Of a DNA stretch of 64,000 nt, positions 52,164 to 61,810 are shown piece by piece (the first letter of the stretch is position 1; each line of letters starts with the position of its first letter). Made by a program: the position numbers and the translations under genes. The DNA comes from Pseudomonas izuensis (lineage in GTDB: Bacteria > Pseudomonadota > Gammaproteobacteria > Pseudomonadales > Pseudomonadaceae): assembly GCF_009861505.1 (NCBI RefSeq), contig NZ_WTFT01000004.1, positions 422,403-486,402 of the forward strand, written 5' to 3'. The notes beneath the pieces are model-generated. The model did not search any database and was not told the origin of the DNA. It worked only from the letters and a program-made list of their open reading frames with translations.

Positions 52164-55100
52164 TCAGTTGGAATAAGGGGAACGGTAGGGGCTGACCGGC
52201 AATTCCATCGGGCCGTTCATGTCTTCGAACATGTAGCGCAGGTACATGCCCCCAGTGAATTGCTTGTAGTCCTGAGCGTTGTCCAGGCCAAGATTGGCGC
52301 CGAGGAAAAAGCTCGAACCGAATTTGTACTCGCCGGCACCGCTCAGGCTGTAACCCACGCCTGTCTTGTTCTGGCCTTTGTAACGCTGGTTGTTGGCCGC
52401 CTGCAGGTCTTTGTCGTTGGGGAAGTAATCCGCCGCGTCCTGCTCGAAGTACTGCACACCTACCGAGCCCTTGACCTGGTAGGAGAACCGCTCCGTGCGC
52501 TGCGCCCAAGTGACCGGCACGCCCAGGGCAAAGTAACTTTGCGGGCTGAAGTAACCGCCATGGCCGTAGGTGAAGAAGTCCTGGTTGTTTTCGAAGCTCA
52601 GGCCGGTGGCGCTCAGGCCCAGGGTCAGCTTGCTGTCCTCGGCATTGCGCAGGTACCAGTACACGCCCCCGCCCAGTTCGGTGCGGCTGTTGGACGCCAC
52701 GTTGTGACCCAGCAATTTGTGCCACGAACCGTAGCCATAACTGCCCACTTCCTGGTTGTCATAGCTCAGCTGCGCGCGGCCGCCGTTGGCCGTCACACCG
52801 CCCCAAGACTGGTCGGTGCGCTTGTCGGTGGCGCCGGCGAACGAGGTAACGCTGTCGGTCACCGGGCGCCGCGAGACGCTGACGCCGTACCGCATGTTGG
52901 CGTTGTCGGAGAATGGCCGATCGACGCTCACGCCCCCGGCCGCGGTGCTGTACTTGAAGCCGATCGGCGTGGTGCCGACATCGGCCTTGATGCCTTCGTC
53001 CGGGCGGGCATAGGCCACACTCAGACCGACCCCTTTATCGCGCTGGGAACCGGTGCCGTCGGGCGATGCGCCGCCGCCACCGAAACGGGCGGCCGAATCA
53101 CTGCCGACACTGCCCGCATTCAACGACACCGGCGTCACGCGCACGGCGTAGCGGTTTTCGCCGGACGGCAGGTTGATCTCCAGTGGCGTTTCAACGTCGG
53201 TCATCTTGCTCAGCCCCGACTCGCTGTCGTTGCTGCGAATCGTCACGGCCTGAGTCACGTAGCCGCTGCGCTCCTGAAGAATGTTGTCCAGGGCGCGCTG
53301 GGCCGAACTGACTTGATCGACGGCCACGTTGACCGTTCCCTGCGGCGCGAACGGGTTACCTGTGGCACCGGCGAAGCGTCCGACGGGCAAAGCCTGGCGC
53401 CCCGTACCCGAGGCGACCACATGCGGTTGCGCCTGCCCCGGATAGGCATCGGCGGGTACCGCGCCATTGCTGGCGAGCAGGACCGGCGCCGCACCCTCCA
53501 GTTGCGCCTGCGCTGGAGCCGGAATGGCATCCACCGGCACGCGACTCACCTGATTGCGCTGGCCTGGCTGGCCCACGAACGGGTTCGGCGCGACATTCAG
53601 GCTGCTGGCCTGGGCTGTCAGGCTGCGCTTCTGTTCGTTCTGCTCGATGGCCACGGCCTTGCGCAGCAACTCGGTCGCCTGGCTGGACTTGCCCATGCTG
53701 CGGTAGATCCGCGCCGCTTCGGTCAGCGATTGCGGGTCGTAGGTTTCCAGCTTCAGGAATTGTTCCAGCGCACGGTCGGCATAGCCGATGTCGTGGGCCT
53801 GCACCGCCGCATCGGCGGCATTCAACAAAATTTGCGGGTCATTGGGCTGACGCTGCAACAGCGGTTTGTACAACTCGAATGCCTTGGCATTGTTGCCATT
53901 GCTGGCATACATCCGCGCCAGCGCCGAAACGGCACCCACGTCCCCCGGGCGCGAAGCCAGCGCCGGTGCCAGGGTGTCATAGGCGCCCGCCAGGTCACCG
54001 TTTTCGCGCAGGATATCGGCCTGGCGAATTCGGTATTGATACAGCACGTCATCGAAGCGCTTGCGCGTGGCCACACTCATCTGCTGGTTTTGCAGACCGT
54101 GCAGGATCGAATTGACTTGCGCATCGTCGCCGGTCTTGAGCAGCAGGTTGGCGTATTGCAGCATCAGGTCCGCGGACGGCGTCGCCGTCTGGGCAATCAC
54201 GTCACGCATCATCGATTGTGCGTGTGCCGAATCACCGGCATCGACATAGGCCGATGCCAGGGTCGCCATGCCATCGGGGCTGCGGCTGGCCACGGGCTGC
54301 AAACGATCGAGCAAGGCCAGGGCTTCCTGACGCTGCCCACGCTTGGCGATGCTCGCCGCCAGCTTGATCTGCACCGTGAGGGTGATCTGGTCGGCCAGCG
54401 CATTCATGTCCGCGGTGCGGCGCTCGGCGGGAATGCGGCTGATGCTCGCTTGCGCAGCGTTCCACTGCTCCATTTCCACCGAGAGCAAGGCGCTGGTGTA
54501 CAGCGCATCGATGTCGCTCGGATGGGCCTTCAAATAGCTGTCGATCAGGTCGCGGGCTTTCTGCGATTCGCCGGCCTTGAGGTACAGGCGCGCGAGGTCG
54601 AAACGGGTCCAGACGTTGTCCGGGTCGTCCAGCACCGCTTGCGCCAGGGCTTGCTGGGCAGAGCGTGTATCACCGCGTTGTTCGGCGAGCTTGGCCGCTT
54701 GCGTGGAGCGCAATGCGCGCAGGCGGGCACTGCCGCCCATCTCGGCTTGCTGGTCCGGGGTCAGGGTGTCGAGCAAACGCAGGGCTTCATCCGCCTGACC
54801 GGTTTGCGCCAGCACGTTGACCAGCCCCTGAACGGCCTGAGGGTTGCCGCGCTGCACGTTCAACACCTGGCGGTAATTGGCCTGCGCGGCATCCAGTTGC
54901 CCGGCCTGGGCCTGGATGTCAGCGAGGGTCAGGCGTGCATCGACACCGTTGGGATTCAGGCGCATGGCCTGGGCAATGCTCTCTTGCGCCTTGGCCGGTT
55001 GCGTCCTGGCCTGGTCGCGGGCCTGCTGCAGCAATGCCCAATAGCGCACGCTGTTCAGGGCCGGCTTCCAGCGCGTCCCGCCATTGGCGATGGCGCGGTT

Positions 55101-56096
55101 GAGCAACTGCTCGGCTTCACCGAAACGGTTCTGTTGCTGACGCACCACGCCCAGGCCGCCGAGGGCATCGGCGTCGTCGGGTTTGTTTTTCAAGCGGGCG
55201 GCAAACGCCTGCTCGGCACTGGCCTGATCACCCTTCTCCAGCGCCTGGAGCCCACGCGCCACCAGTGGATCTTGCTGCCACCCCGAACCACCGGCGGTGG
55301 CCGACTGCGATTTGCCTTTGTTCAGCAAATCACGGATTTCCTGGTCGTCCGGATGCGCCTTCAGGAACTCTTCGAACAACGGCACCTGCGCCGCGTTCGG
55401 CGGCCCGGTCCAGACCAATGCCAGGCGCCAGCTCTCGTCGGCGTCACCGGCAATGTCCGTGCGGGTCGACAGCCTGGCCAGGGCACGAATGCCTTCCGGG
55501 CGGCTGTCTTCGTGGCGCACCAGATGCTTGGCCAGGAACAACGCCACGATCGAGTCATTCGGCGTTTCGCGCAGCAGCCGTTCGAGTCCCGCGCGCGCCT
55601 CGGGCCAACTGGCGTCGTTGAAAGCCAGGTTGGTGTAGAACTCACGGCCGACCTTGCCTTCGGGGGTACGGTCGGCGAACAACTTGCGGAACACCACGGT
55701 GGCCTGGTCACGCTGGTCGCCATCGGCCAGGCGCCGGGCTTCATTGAGCAGGGCCATGTTCTGCGGATCGGTCAGGGCAATGTCCTGTTCCAGCTGCGCC
55801 GCCAGCCAGGGTCGTGGTGACAACGCCTGCAAGCGTGCCAGGTACTGCCGGGCCTGCTCGGGTTTGTTCTGTTTGACGCCGATCAGGCCCATGCCGTAGA
55901 GCGCGTCAGCCTGGTTGGGGTCCAGGCGCAGGACTTTTTCCCAGGCCTCGGCGGCACGCGATGCGTTATCGCGGGTCTGCCAGTACTGGCCTTGCTCGAT
56001 CAGCCGCGCCTGCACCTCGTTGGTCTCTGCGTGGGCAGCGGTGCCGAGAAGGGCGGTGAGAATACCGATAGCTAGCGTGTGACGGCGCGGGTGCAT
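52164..56096 (-). CDS. wssE: WssE/BcsC, cellulose exporter with TPR repeats
   Basis: The start is ATG 56096 after GGGAG; a TTG 12 bases upstream is less likely. The 1310-residue protein has a signal peptide, about 20 TPR units to residue about 850, and a Pro/Gly-rich linker. The C-terminal BcsC-type beta barrel of about 330 residues includes YSTAAGGVSVDRPFSDNA, YDNQEVGSYGYGSWHKLLG and RYMFEDMNGP. It forms the periplasmic scaffold and outer-membrane pore for cellulose. It overlaps wssD by 25 bases. Confidence 0.94.
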   Translation of the reverse strand: MHPRRHTLAIGILTALLGTAAHAETNEVQARLIEQGQYWQTRDNASRAAEAWEKVLRLDPNQADALYGMGLIGVKQNKPEQARQYLARLQALSPRPWLAAQLEQDIALTDPQNMALLNEARRLADGDQRDQATVVFRKLFADRTPEGKVGREFYTNLAFNDASWPEARAGLERLLRETPNDSIVALFLAKHLVRHEDSRPEGIRALARLSTRTDIAGDADESWRLALVWTGPPNAAQVPLFEEFLKAHPDDQEIRDLLNKGKSQSATAGGSGWQQDPLVARGLQALEKGDQASAEQAFAARLKNKPDDADALGGLGVVRQQQNRFGEAEQLLNRAIANGGTRWKPALNSVRYWALLQQARDQARTQPAKAQESIAQAMRLNPNGVDARLTLADIQAQAGQLDAAQANYRQVLNVQRGNPQAVQGLVNVLAQTGQADEALRLLDTLTPDQQAEMGGSARLRALRSTQAAKLAEQRGDTRSAQQALAQAVLDDPDNVWTRFDLARLYLKAGESQKARDLIDSYLKAHPSDIDALYTSALLSVEMEQWNAAQASISRIPAERRTADMNALADQITLTVQIKLAASIAKRGQRQEALALLDRLQPVASRSPDGMATLASAYVDAGDSAHAQSMMRDVIAQTATPSADLMLQYANLLLKTGDDAQVNSILHGLQNQQMSVATRKRFDDVLYQYRIRQADILRENGDLAGAYDTLAPALASRPGDVGAVSALARMYASNGNNAKAFELYKPLLQRQPNDPQILLNAADAAVQAHDIGYADRALEQFLKLETYDPQSLTEAARIYRSMGKSSQATELLRKAVAIEQNEQKRSLTAQASSLNVAPNPFVGQPGQRNQVSRVPVDAIPAPAQAQLEGAAPVLLASNGAVPADAYPGQAQPHVVASGTGRQALPVGRFAGATGNPFAPQGTVNVAVDQVSSAQRALDNILQERSGYVTQAVTIRSNDSESGLSKMTDVETPLEINLPSGENRYAVRVTPVSLNAGSVGSDSAARFGGGGASPDGTGSQRDKGVGLSVAYARPDEGIKADVGTTPIGFKYSTAAGGVSVDRPFSDNANMRYGVSVSRRPVTDSVTSFAGATDKRTDQSWGGVTANGGRAQLSYDNQEVGSYGYGSWHKLLGHNVASNSRTELGGGVYWYLRNAEDSKLTLGLSATGLSFENNQDFFTYGHGGYFSPQSYFALGVPVTWAQRTERFSYQVKGSVGVQYFEQDAADYFPNDKDLQAANNQRYKGQNKTGVGYSLSGAGEYKFGSSFFLGANLGLDNAQDYKQFTGGMYLRYMFEDMNGPMELPVSPYRSPYSN

Positions 56097-57316
56097 GACG
56101 TCTCCCAAGACAATTTGAGTGTTCCGTCATCACGAAACTGATAGCGTTTTTCAGCCCAGCCCAGTGCGAACAGGCTGAGCATGGCGTTGTAGTAGAGCGG
56201 TTCGGTTCGTTCGCCGTCGGCCTTGGCCAGTGCCGCATTCAAAGCTTCTTCGACGCGACGTTGCTGCTGCTCGGCCAACCACGGCTGGCCCTTGGCCTGG
56301 AAGTAAGGAATCAGCGCCGCAGAGTACCCGAACGGCCCCTGGCCTTCGAGGGCACCGCTGATGACCTGAACTTTTTCCGGAGGGATACCAGTGGAAGCCG
56401 TGCTGTTCGACATGCCGTCCAGACGCGCCAGCAGCGGGGCAGCCAACGGATCGGACTTGGGCGTCATGCCGGCCCACAGGTAGACACGAATGGCGTCATA
56501 GCTGCCCAACTCGCCCTTGACCGGATCGACCACGAACAACCCCGCCTTCGGTGCAGTCGCACGGTAACCGATCCAGTCCGCCACATAGCCTTTGGGGCTG
56601 GAGGCGCTGACCATCTTCACGGTGTTTTCGGCGATTTCCTTCCACGGCCCCGTTGGCGCTTCCTTGGCCAGTCGGCGTAGCAGCGGCAGCGGCAAATAGC
56701 TCGGATTCAGGCGCCAGAGATGATCGGGCTGGACGAAACCTTCCGGTCCGGGCAACACCATTCTTCCCAGACCCGGCAGGTTCACCACCAGTTGGCCTTC
56801 AATGTTCTTGAGCAGGTGCAAGGCGGCTTCGCGATAGTCCGGGCGCTGCCACAACCGCGCTGCTTCGAGAAGGGCGTAGGCAATCCACAGGTCCGAATCC
56901 GACGCCGAATTGGCGTCCTGCAATTGCCAGGTGCCGTCCTTGCCCTGGCCCCACAACCAGCCTGGCAGACGACTGTTGATGTCAGAGCCGGCCATGTTGT
57001 CGGCGGTCCATTTCCACAAGGCATCGAAGCGCGCGCGGTCGTTGCCGATCAGAGCGAACAACATGCCGTAGGACTGGCCTTCGGACGTACTGTGATTGCG
57101 TTCGAGGCTGGACTCCAGCAGACGCCCGTCGTTCTGGACGAACCGGGCGGCATAGGTTTGCCATAGCGGCCAGTCGGCGCTGGTGCACGCGGCCGCGTCA
57201 GCCGCCATGGCCGGCGTCAGGCTCAGTGACACCAGCGCACCCGCCAGCCACAGCGCGGCCTGGCGCCAGCGGCGCACGAATGTCAGTTTGCAACGGTGGG
57301 TGACGAGGGTGGTCAT
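56072..57316 (-). CDS. wssD: WssD/BcsZ, GH8 endoglucanase
   Basis: The start is ATG 57316; upstream frame extends into wssC without a ribosome site. The 414-residue protein has a signal peptide (cut near AMA) and the GH8 motifs: the catalytic Glu in STSEGQSYGMLFAL, the Asp in DSDLWIAYALLEAARLW, and GSYDAIRVYLWAGM. BcsZ trims cellulose during export and is needed for normal polymer assembly. Confidence 0.94.
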   Translation of the reverse strand: MTTLVTHRCKLTFVRRWRQAALWLAGALVSLSLTPAMAADAAACTSADWPLWQTYAARFVQNDGRLLESSLERNHSTSEGQSYGMLFALIGNDRARFDALWKWTADNMAGSDINSRLPGWLWGQGKDGTWQLQDANSASDSDLWIAYALLEAARLWQRPDYREAALHLLKNIEGQLVVNLPGLGRMVLPGPEGFVQPDHLWRLNPSYLPLPLLRRLAKEAPTGPWKEIAENTVKMVSASSPKGYVADWIGYRATAPKAGLFVVDPVKGELGSYDAIRVYLWAGMTPKSDPLAAPLLARLDGMSNSTASTGIPPEKVQVISGALEGQGPFGYSAALIPYFQAKGQPWLAEQQQRRVEEALNAALAKADGERTEPLYYNAMLSLFALGWAEKRYQFRDDGTLKLSWETSCTRAVTR

Positions 57317-57323
57317 GGCGATT

Positions 57324-59588
57324 TCAGTGACCCAACCGCTGTTTGGCACGGGAACGCAACGCCAGGTAAGCCAGGCAACTGAGCAACAGCACACCGAGAC
57401 CGGTCAGCAGCATCGTCAACACCACATGGCGCGACAACAGCCATTGCACGTACTTGATCGGCCCCAGGTTGCCGACGTAGTACTGCTCGTCCGCCACCAG
57501 TGGTTCGATGGTTTTGCCACGCACCACCACCAGGCTACCCTGGATCGACTGGGTGTAATCTTCACCGCCGATCAGGGCGCTGGTCGCTTCAGCCAGGCCT
57601 GCCGGCTGCCCGCTGGCGATCACCACGACGCTACGACCGCTTTTGAGCGGCGACTCGAAACCGGTCAGATACGTGCTGCGCTCACCCCCGGAGAACGCCA
57701 TGGCCAGACGCGCCTTGCGCTGATTGGCGTCCGGGTCGGGGCTGATCCAGTCACGTATGCGCATCGGCAGGTCAGACAGGTGGAAGCTCTGTTGGCCGCC
57801 GGCATCGGTCGCCGGCAGGTGATCAGCCCACTGTGCCAGCAACGGCTGGTTTGTGCCGGAAGCCAGCACCAGCAGGTCTTTGTCGGCGGCTGCCTGAACC
57901 TGCGCCGCCTGCGTCACCAGCACGCCGGTAGCCGGGTAACCCGTGGATTGGCCAAAACGGCCAAGCACCGTCAGGTAAGCATCCAGCTCCGGTGCACCGG
58001 CGTTGTCCGGCAGCACCACGGCGGTTTGCGACAGGTCGGCCAGGCGGGTAAACGGGAAACCCGCATCCTTGAACACCCCCAGGTTCGGCATCGCCATGAA
58101 GTGGTCGTAGCCGCTCAAGTCGAGGGTCGATTCCGGATCGACGCTGCCACGCATGTTGTCGATGATGATGTCGCCGCATTCGCCTTGCTTGATGTAATCG
58201 AACATGTAGCGCAGTTGCAGGCGCGATTGCAGGGCCACCGAGTTCAATGGCAGGCGCACGCGGGTTTCGCGACCCAGTGTGTCATTGCCTTTCAGCGCGC
58301 TGAGTACGCCACTGTCGAGCTTGTCCTGGGACAACAGGTTTTGCGACTGAATCAAACCATCGTTGAAACTGACGATGAACGAGGAATTGGTCGATTTTTC
58401 CTGCGGCGTGTAACGGTATTTGAGGTTCAGCGGCGCACCTTCATCACGCCAGGTAAACAGGTCCGGCGGGAAATTCAGCGGCACGGTGATGTCGCCCGGG
58501 TTGTAGCCGGAGACGTTGAATTGCTTGGCCGGCAGCAACTCGCCGAGCTTGACCGGGCGATCGCTCGGCAACCAGTTCGGGGCGTCGTAAGGCTTGCGCG
58601 GTTGCACCGTATCGAGGCGATCGATCACCACGCTGCTGCCCGACAGCGCCTGGCTGCCGAGGACCAATGCCGTGACCGCGGTCTTGAGTTCGCGGGTATC
58701 GCGACCGGTGATCACCAGCAACTTGCCGTTGGCGTCATTGGGGTTGGTCATGACCGTCAGGGTCGGGCCCTTGGCCGCAGGCAGGTTCAGCGCGCCAAGT
58801 TGCAGCGCGTCCGGGCCGCTGAGCATGACCACGGCATTACCGCTGGCCGGAATCTGGTTGAAGCGCGTCGAGAACGTCGCGCCGCGATAACTGGCCTGGG
58901 CACCGAACCACGACGACAGTGCGCCAGCCGCTTCAAGGGCGGTGTTGTCCGGCGCACCGGCGAACACGAATGGCAGGCTCAAGGTACGGGCATCGCGGCG
59001 ATCGAAAAACGGCAGCGGCATGATCGACAGGTCGTTGGGCAAGGCCAGCGGCGACACCTCAATGCTCAGCTCCGTCGCGTTGCTGATCTTCGCCCACAGG
59101 CTTGAATGCTGAGGGTCTTCACACCCCATGGTGTAGTGACCGACGAATTGCAGGCTCAAGCGGTTGAATTCAGTGATCAGGTGCGCCGGAATAGTGACCA
59201 CCTGCGATTGCAGTTGCCCGGCGTTTTCCTTGGGCAGGGGCAAGCTTGCAGCCACTTCATCGTTGACGATGACGTTGATCTGCGACAGATCGGCCAGCAG
59301 CGCCGGCGAATAGGTGTACTGCAACTTCAATTTGGCGCCGGTCACGATCGAATCGGCACGCACATCGAAATTGACGCTATCGGTGGACTCCACGCCGTGC
59401 AGGCTCATCGGATAGTTGCGGCCCAACTGCTTGAGGCTCACGCTGTAACCATTGCCCCCCGGCGCAACACCCACCGGCGCGGTCTCGGCGAATGCCGTAG
59501 CAGCCCCACCCAACGCCAAAAAGGCGCACGTCAGGCGTGTCAATGCGCGGTCGCGCAGGATACCGAAAGCGAAAGACTTCGAATTCAT
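57324..59588 (-). CDS. wssC: WssC/BcsB, cellulose synthase regulatory subunit
   Basis: The start is ATG 59588 in a TGATG overlap with wssB. The 754-residue protein has a signal peptide, a large periplasmic part with two carbohydrate-binding-like domains (SVNFDVRADSIVTGAKLKL, WLPSDRPVKLGELLP), and one C-terminal membrane helix (HVVLTMLLTGLGVLLLSCLA) that docks to WssB. It guides the nascent glucan through the periplasm. Confidence 0.94.
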   Translation of the reverse strand: MNSKSFAFGILRDRALTRLTCAFLALGGAATAFAETAPVGVAPGGNGYSVSLKQLGRNYPMSLHGVESTDSVNFDVRADSIVTGAKLKLQYTYSPALLADLSQINVIVNDEVAASLPLPKENAGQLQSQVVTIPAHLITEFNRLSLQFVGHYTMGCEDPQHSSLWAKISNATELSIEVSPLALPNDLSIMPLPFFDRRDARTLSLPFVFAGAPDNTALEAAGALSSWFGAQASYRGATFSTRFNQIPASGNAVVMLSGPDALQLGALNLPAAKGPTLTVMTNPNDANGKLLVITGRDTRELKTAVTALVLGSQALSGSSVVIDRLDTVQPRKPYDAPNWLPSDRPVKLGELLPAKQFNVSGYNPGDITVPLNFPPDLFTWRDEGAPLNLKYRYTPQEKSTNSSFIVSFNDGLIQSQNLLSQDKLDSGVLSALKGNDTLGRETRVRLPLNSVALQSRLQLRYMFDYIKQGECGDIIIDNMRGSVDPESTLDLSGYDHFMAMPNLGVFKDAGFPFTRLADLSQTAVVLPDNAGAPELDAYLTVLGRFGQSTGYPATGVLVTQAAQVQAAADKDLLVLASGTNQPLLAQWADHLPATDAGGQQSFHLSDLPMRIRDWISPDPDANQRKARLAMAFSGGERSTYLTGFESPLKSGRSVVVIASGQPAGLAEATSALIGGEDYTQSIQGSLVVVRGKTIEPLVADEQYYVGNLGPIKYVQWLLSRHVVLTMLLTGLGVLLLSCLAYLALRSRAKQRLGH

Positions 59589-61810
59589 CACTTGTCCAAA
59601 ACGTTTTCCAGGGGGGGCGGGGAGGCTCGGCGACTGCGGAACAGGTGCTGCACTTCCATGAGCGTTGCTTTGAAAAGTTCGTAGATGCCGCGCAGGCCAA
59701 TGCTGCTGACATCCCGCAAGGCGGCCAGTGGCGTATCGACCTGACCACTGCCCCAGGTCGCAGCCCAGGTATCGGCTCGCGAGAACGTCAGGCGTACCAG
59801 CTCGCTTTGCTGACGCAGGGTCAGTTGATCGAACTGCGCCCCCAGAAGCCCATCACGACTGAATACGATGACGGCCGGAAACACGCTCAGGTGTTGTTTG
59901 CGAAACAGCGAGATCTGAACCTGCTCGCCCTTCGACACACTGACGCCCTCGGGCAAACGGAAGCCCAGGCCCTTTTGCGAAAAGTCCTGGGTCACGCCTT
60001 CGATCGTACTGCCGTCGGCACGGGTCAGGCGCATCGGCAACTCGGCAGCCACCCGTGGCTCGGAACGAACCTGCCGGGTTTCGCTGGCGACCGCCACGGA
60101 GGCGCTGGTGATGATGATGTTGTAGACCGTCCAGGCGAGGTTGATCAGGATCGTTGTCGTCGCGCCTTCAGCCCCTTCCATCAGCCGCACGGCTCCGTAG
60201 ATCAGCCCGGCGACGTTCAATGTCAGCAGAACGATGTAGGGACGGGCCAGTTTCCACTCGAAGAATTTCTGGTCGATGATCCCGCCCTTGTCGGTGACGT
60301 TGAAACCACCGAATTTGGGATTGATCAGCGCCATCAGCACCGGGCCCATGATGTACCAGGCCAGTACCGTCTCGTAGACCTCGTTCCAGAACGAGTGGCG
60401 GAAGCGCCCCTGAATGCTGGAATTGGTCAGGCTGGCGTGGAGAATGTGCGGCAATACATAGGCGGTGATCATCAAGGCCGAGGCGTGGAAAATCTGCGCA
60501 TCGAAGAACAGGAAAGCCAAGGGCGCGGTAAGGAACGCCAGGCGCGGCAGGCCATAGAAAAAGTGCAGCATCGCGTTCACGTAGCACACCCGCTGCCCCA
60601 GGCTCAGCCCTTTGCCGAACAACGGATTATCGGTGCGGAAAATCTGTGCCATGCCCCGTGCCCAGCGAATCCGCTGGCTGATGTGCCGCGACAGGCTTTC
60701 GGTCGCCAGGCCGGCCGCTTGAGGAATGGCCAGATACGCCGTGTTGTAGCCGGCACGGTTCAGTTTGAGCGCGGTGTGGGCATCCTCGGTCACGGTCTCG
60801 ACGGCCACGCCACCGACTTCCAGCAACGGCGCCCGACGAATCACCGCACAGGATCCACAGAAGAATGTGGCGTTCCACAGATCGTTGCCATCCTGCACCA
60901 GACCATAGAACAGCTCGCCCTCGTTCGGCACGGAACGGAAGGTGTTGAGGTTTTTCTCGAACGGGTCGGGCGAGAAGAAGAAGTGCGGCGTTTGCAGCAT
61001 CGCCAGCTTCGGGTCCTTGATGAACCAGCCGACACAGACCTGCAGGAAGGAACGCGTCGGCACGTGGTCTGCGTCGAAAATCGTCACGAACTCGCCGCTG
61101 GTGACCTTCAACGCTTCATTGAGGTTGCCTGCCTTGGCATGGCGGTTGTTGTCACGAACTATGTAACCCACGCCAATTTGCTCGCAGAACTCGCGAAAAT
61201 CTTCGCGGCGACCGTCATCGAGCACATGGACACGCAGTTTGTCCTGGGGCCAGTCGATGGCCTGGGCAGCGAAGATCGTGACCTTCACGATGTCGAGGGT
61301 TTCGTTGTAGGACGGGATGAATACATCGACGGTCGGCCACTCACTGGGAGGGCCGCTCATCAAAATCGGTTTACGGCGCAGCGGCCACGCGGTTTGCAGG
61401 TAACCGAACACCAGCACGATCAACGCGTACAACTCGGCCAGGACCAGGCCGTAGCCGAACAACATGTCGACCCAGCCCTCGAACCCGAGGGTAGAGGTGA
61501 GTCGCCAGTACATGTAGCGCAGGGAAGCCGTCAGCGACAGCCCGATGAGCATGAGCACCGTCAGGCGTCCGGGAATCTTGCGCAGCACCATGGCCACGAT
61601 AAAGCAGCCAAGGGCAAAAGTGCACTGTGAATACAGCTCGAAGGGCACCGTGATGATGAACAGCACCAGCAGACCGCAAAACACGGTCATGCTTGCGATC
61701 AACGCCCGACGCCATATCGCTGGCAGACTGCTCAGCCGATCGGAGACTGTTTGAGCCCAGCGCTGTGGACGGCTCTGGACGGCCGCACCCGGAGTTGAGG
61801 TATTGATCAC
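59588..61810 (-). CDS. wssB: WssB/BcsA, cellulose synthase catalytic subunit with PilZ domain
   Basis: The start is GTG 61810 (GTGA overlap with wssA). The 740-residue protein has a GT2 domain with HVLDDGRR (first Asp), FDADHVP (DxD), TEDAHTAL and the acceptor motif QRIRWARGM, flanked by about eight membrane helices. The C-terminal PilZ domain has RSEPR and DFSQKG, the residues that bind c-di-GMP. Cellulose synthesis should therefore be switched on by c-di-GMP. Confidence 0.96.
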   Translation of the reverse strand: MINTSTPGAAVQSRPQRWAQTVSDRLSSLPAIWRRALIASMTVFCGLLVLFIITVPFELYSQCTFALGCFIVAMVLRKIPGRLTVLMLIGLSLTASLRYMYWRLTSTLGFEGWVDMLFGYGLVLAELYALIVLVFGYLQTAWPLRRKPILMSGPPSEWPTVDVFIPSYNETLDIVKVTIFAAQAIDWPQDKLRVHVLDDGRREDFREFCEQIGVGYIVRDNNRHAKAGNLNEALKVTSGEFVTIFDADHVPTRSFLQVCVGWFIKDPKLAMLQTPHFFFSPDPFEKNLNTFRSVPNEGELFYGLVQDGNDLWNATFFCGSCAVIRRAPLLEVGGVAVETVTEDAHTALKLNRAGYNTAYLAIPQAAGLATESLSRHISQRIRWARGMAQIFRTDNPLFGKGLSLGQRVCYVNAMLHFFYGLPRLAFLTAPLAFLFFDAQIFHASALMITAYVLPHILHASLTNSSIQGRFRHSFWNEVYETVLAWYIMGPVLMALINPKFGGFNVTDKGGIIDQKFFEWKLARPYIVLLTLNVAGLIYGAVRLMEGAEGATTTILINLAWTVYNIIITSASVAVASETRQVRSEPRVAAELPMRLTRADGSTIEGVTQDFSQKGLGFRLPEGVSVSKGEQVQISLFRKQHLSVFPAVIVFSRDGLLGAQFDQLTLRQQSELVRLTFSRADTWAATWGSGQVDTPLAALRDVSSIGLRGIYELFKATLMEVQHLFRSRRASPPPLENVLDK

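Noticed and set aside
52260..55820. 1186-codon open frame on the plus strand opposite wssE
   Set aside because: It mirrors the TPR region of wssE and is rich in Arg, Gln, His and Val with no fold motif; a shadow of a strongly GC-biased gene.
57183..61630. Two long plus-strand frames opposite wssD-wssB
   Set aside because: They are antisense to genes with catalytic motifs in order and have compositions typical of reverse-complement frames.
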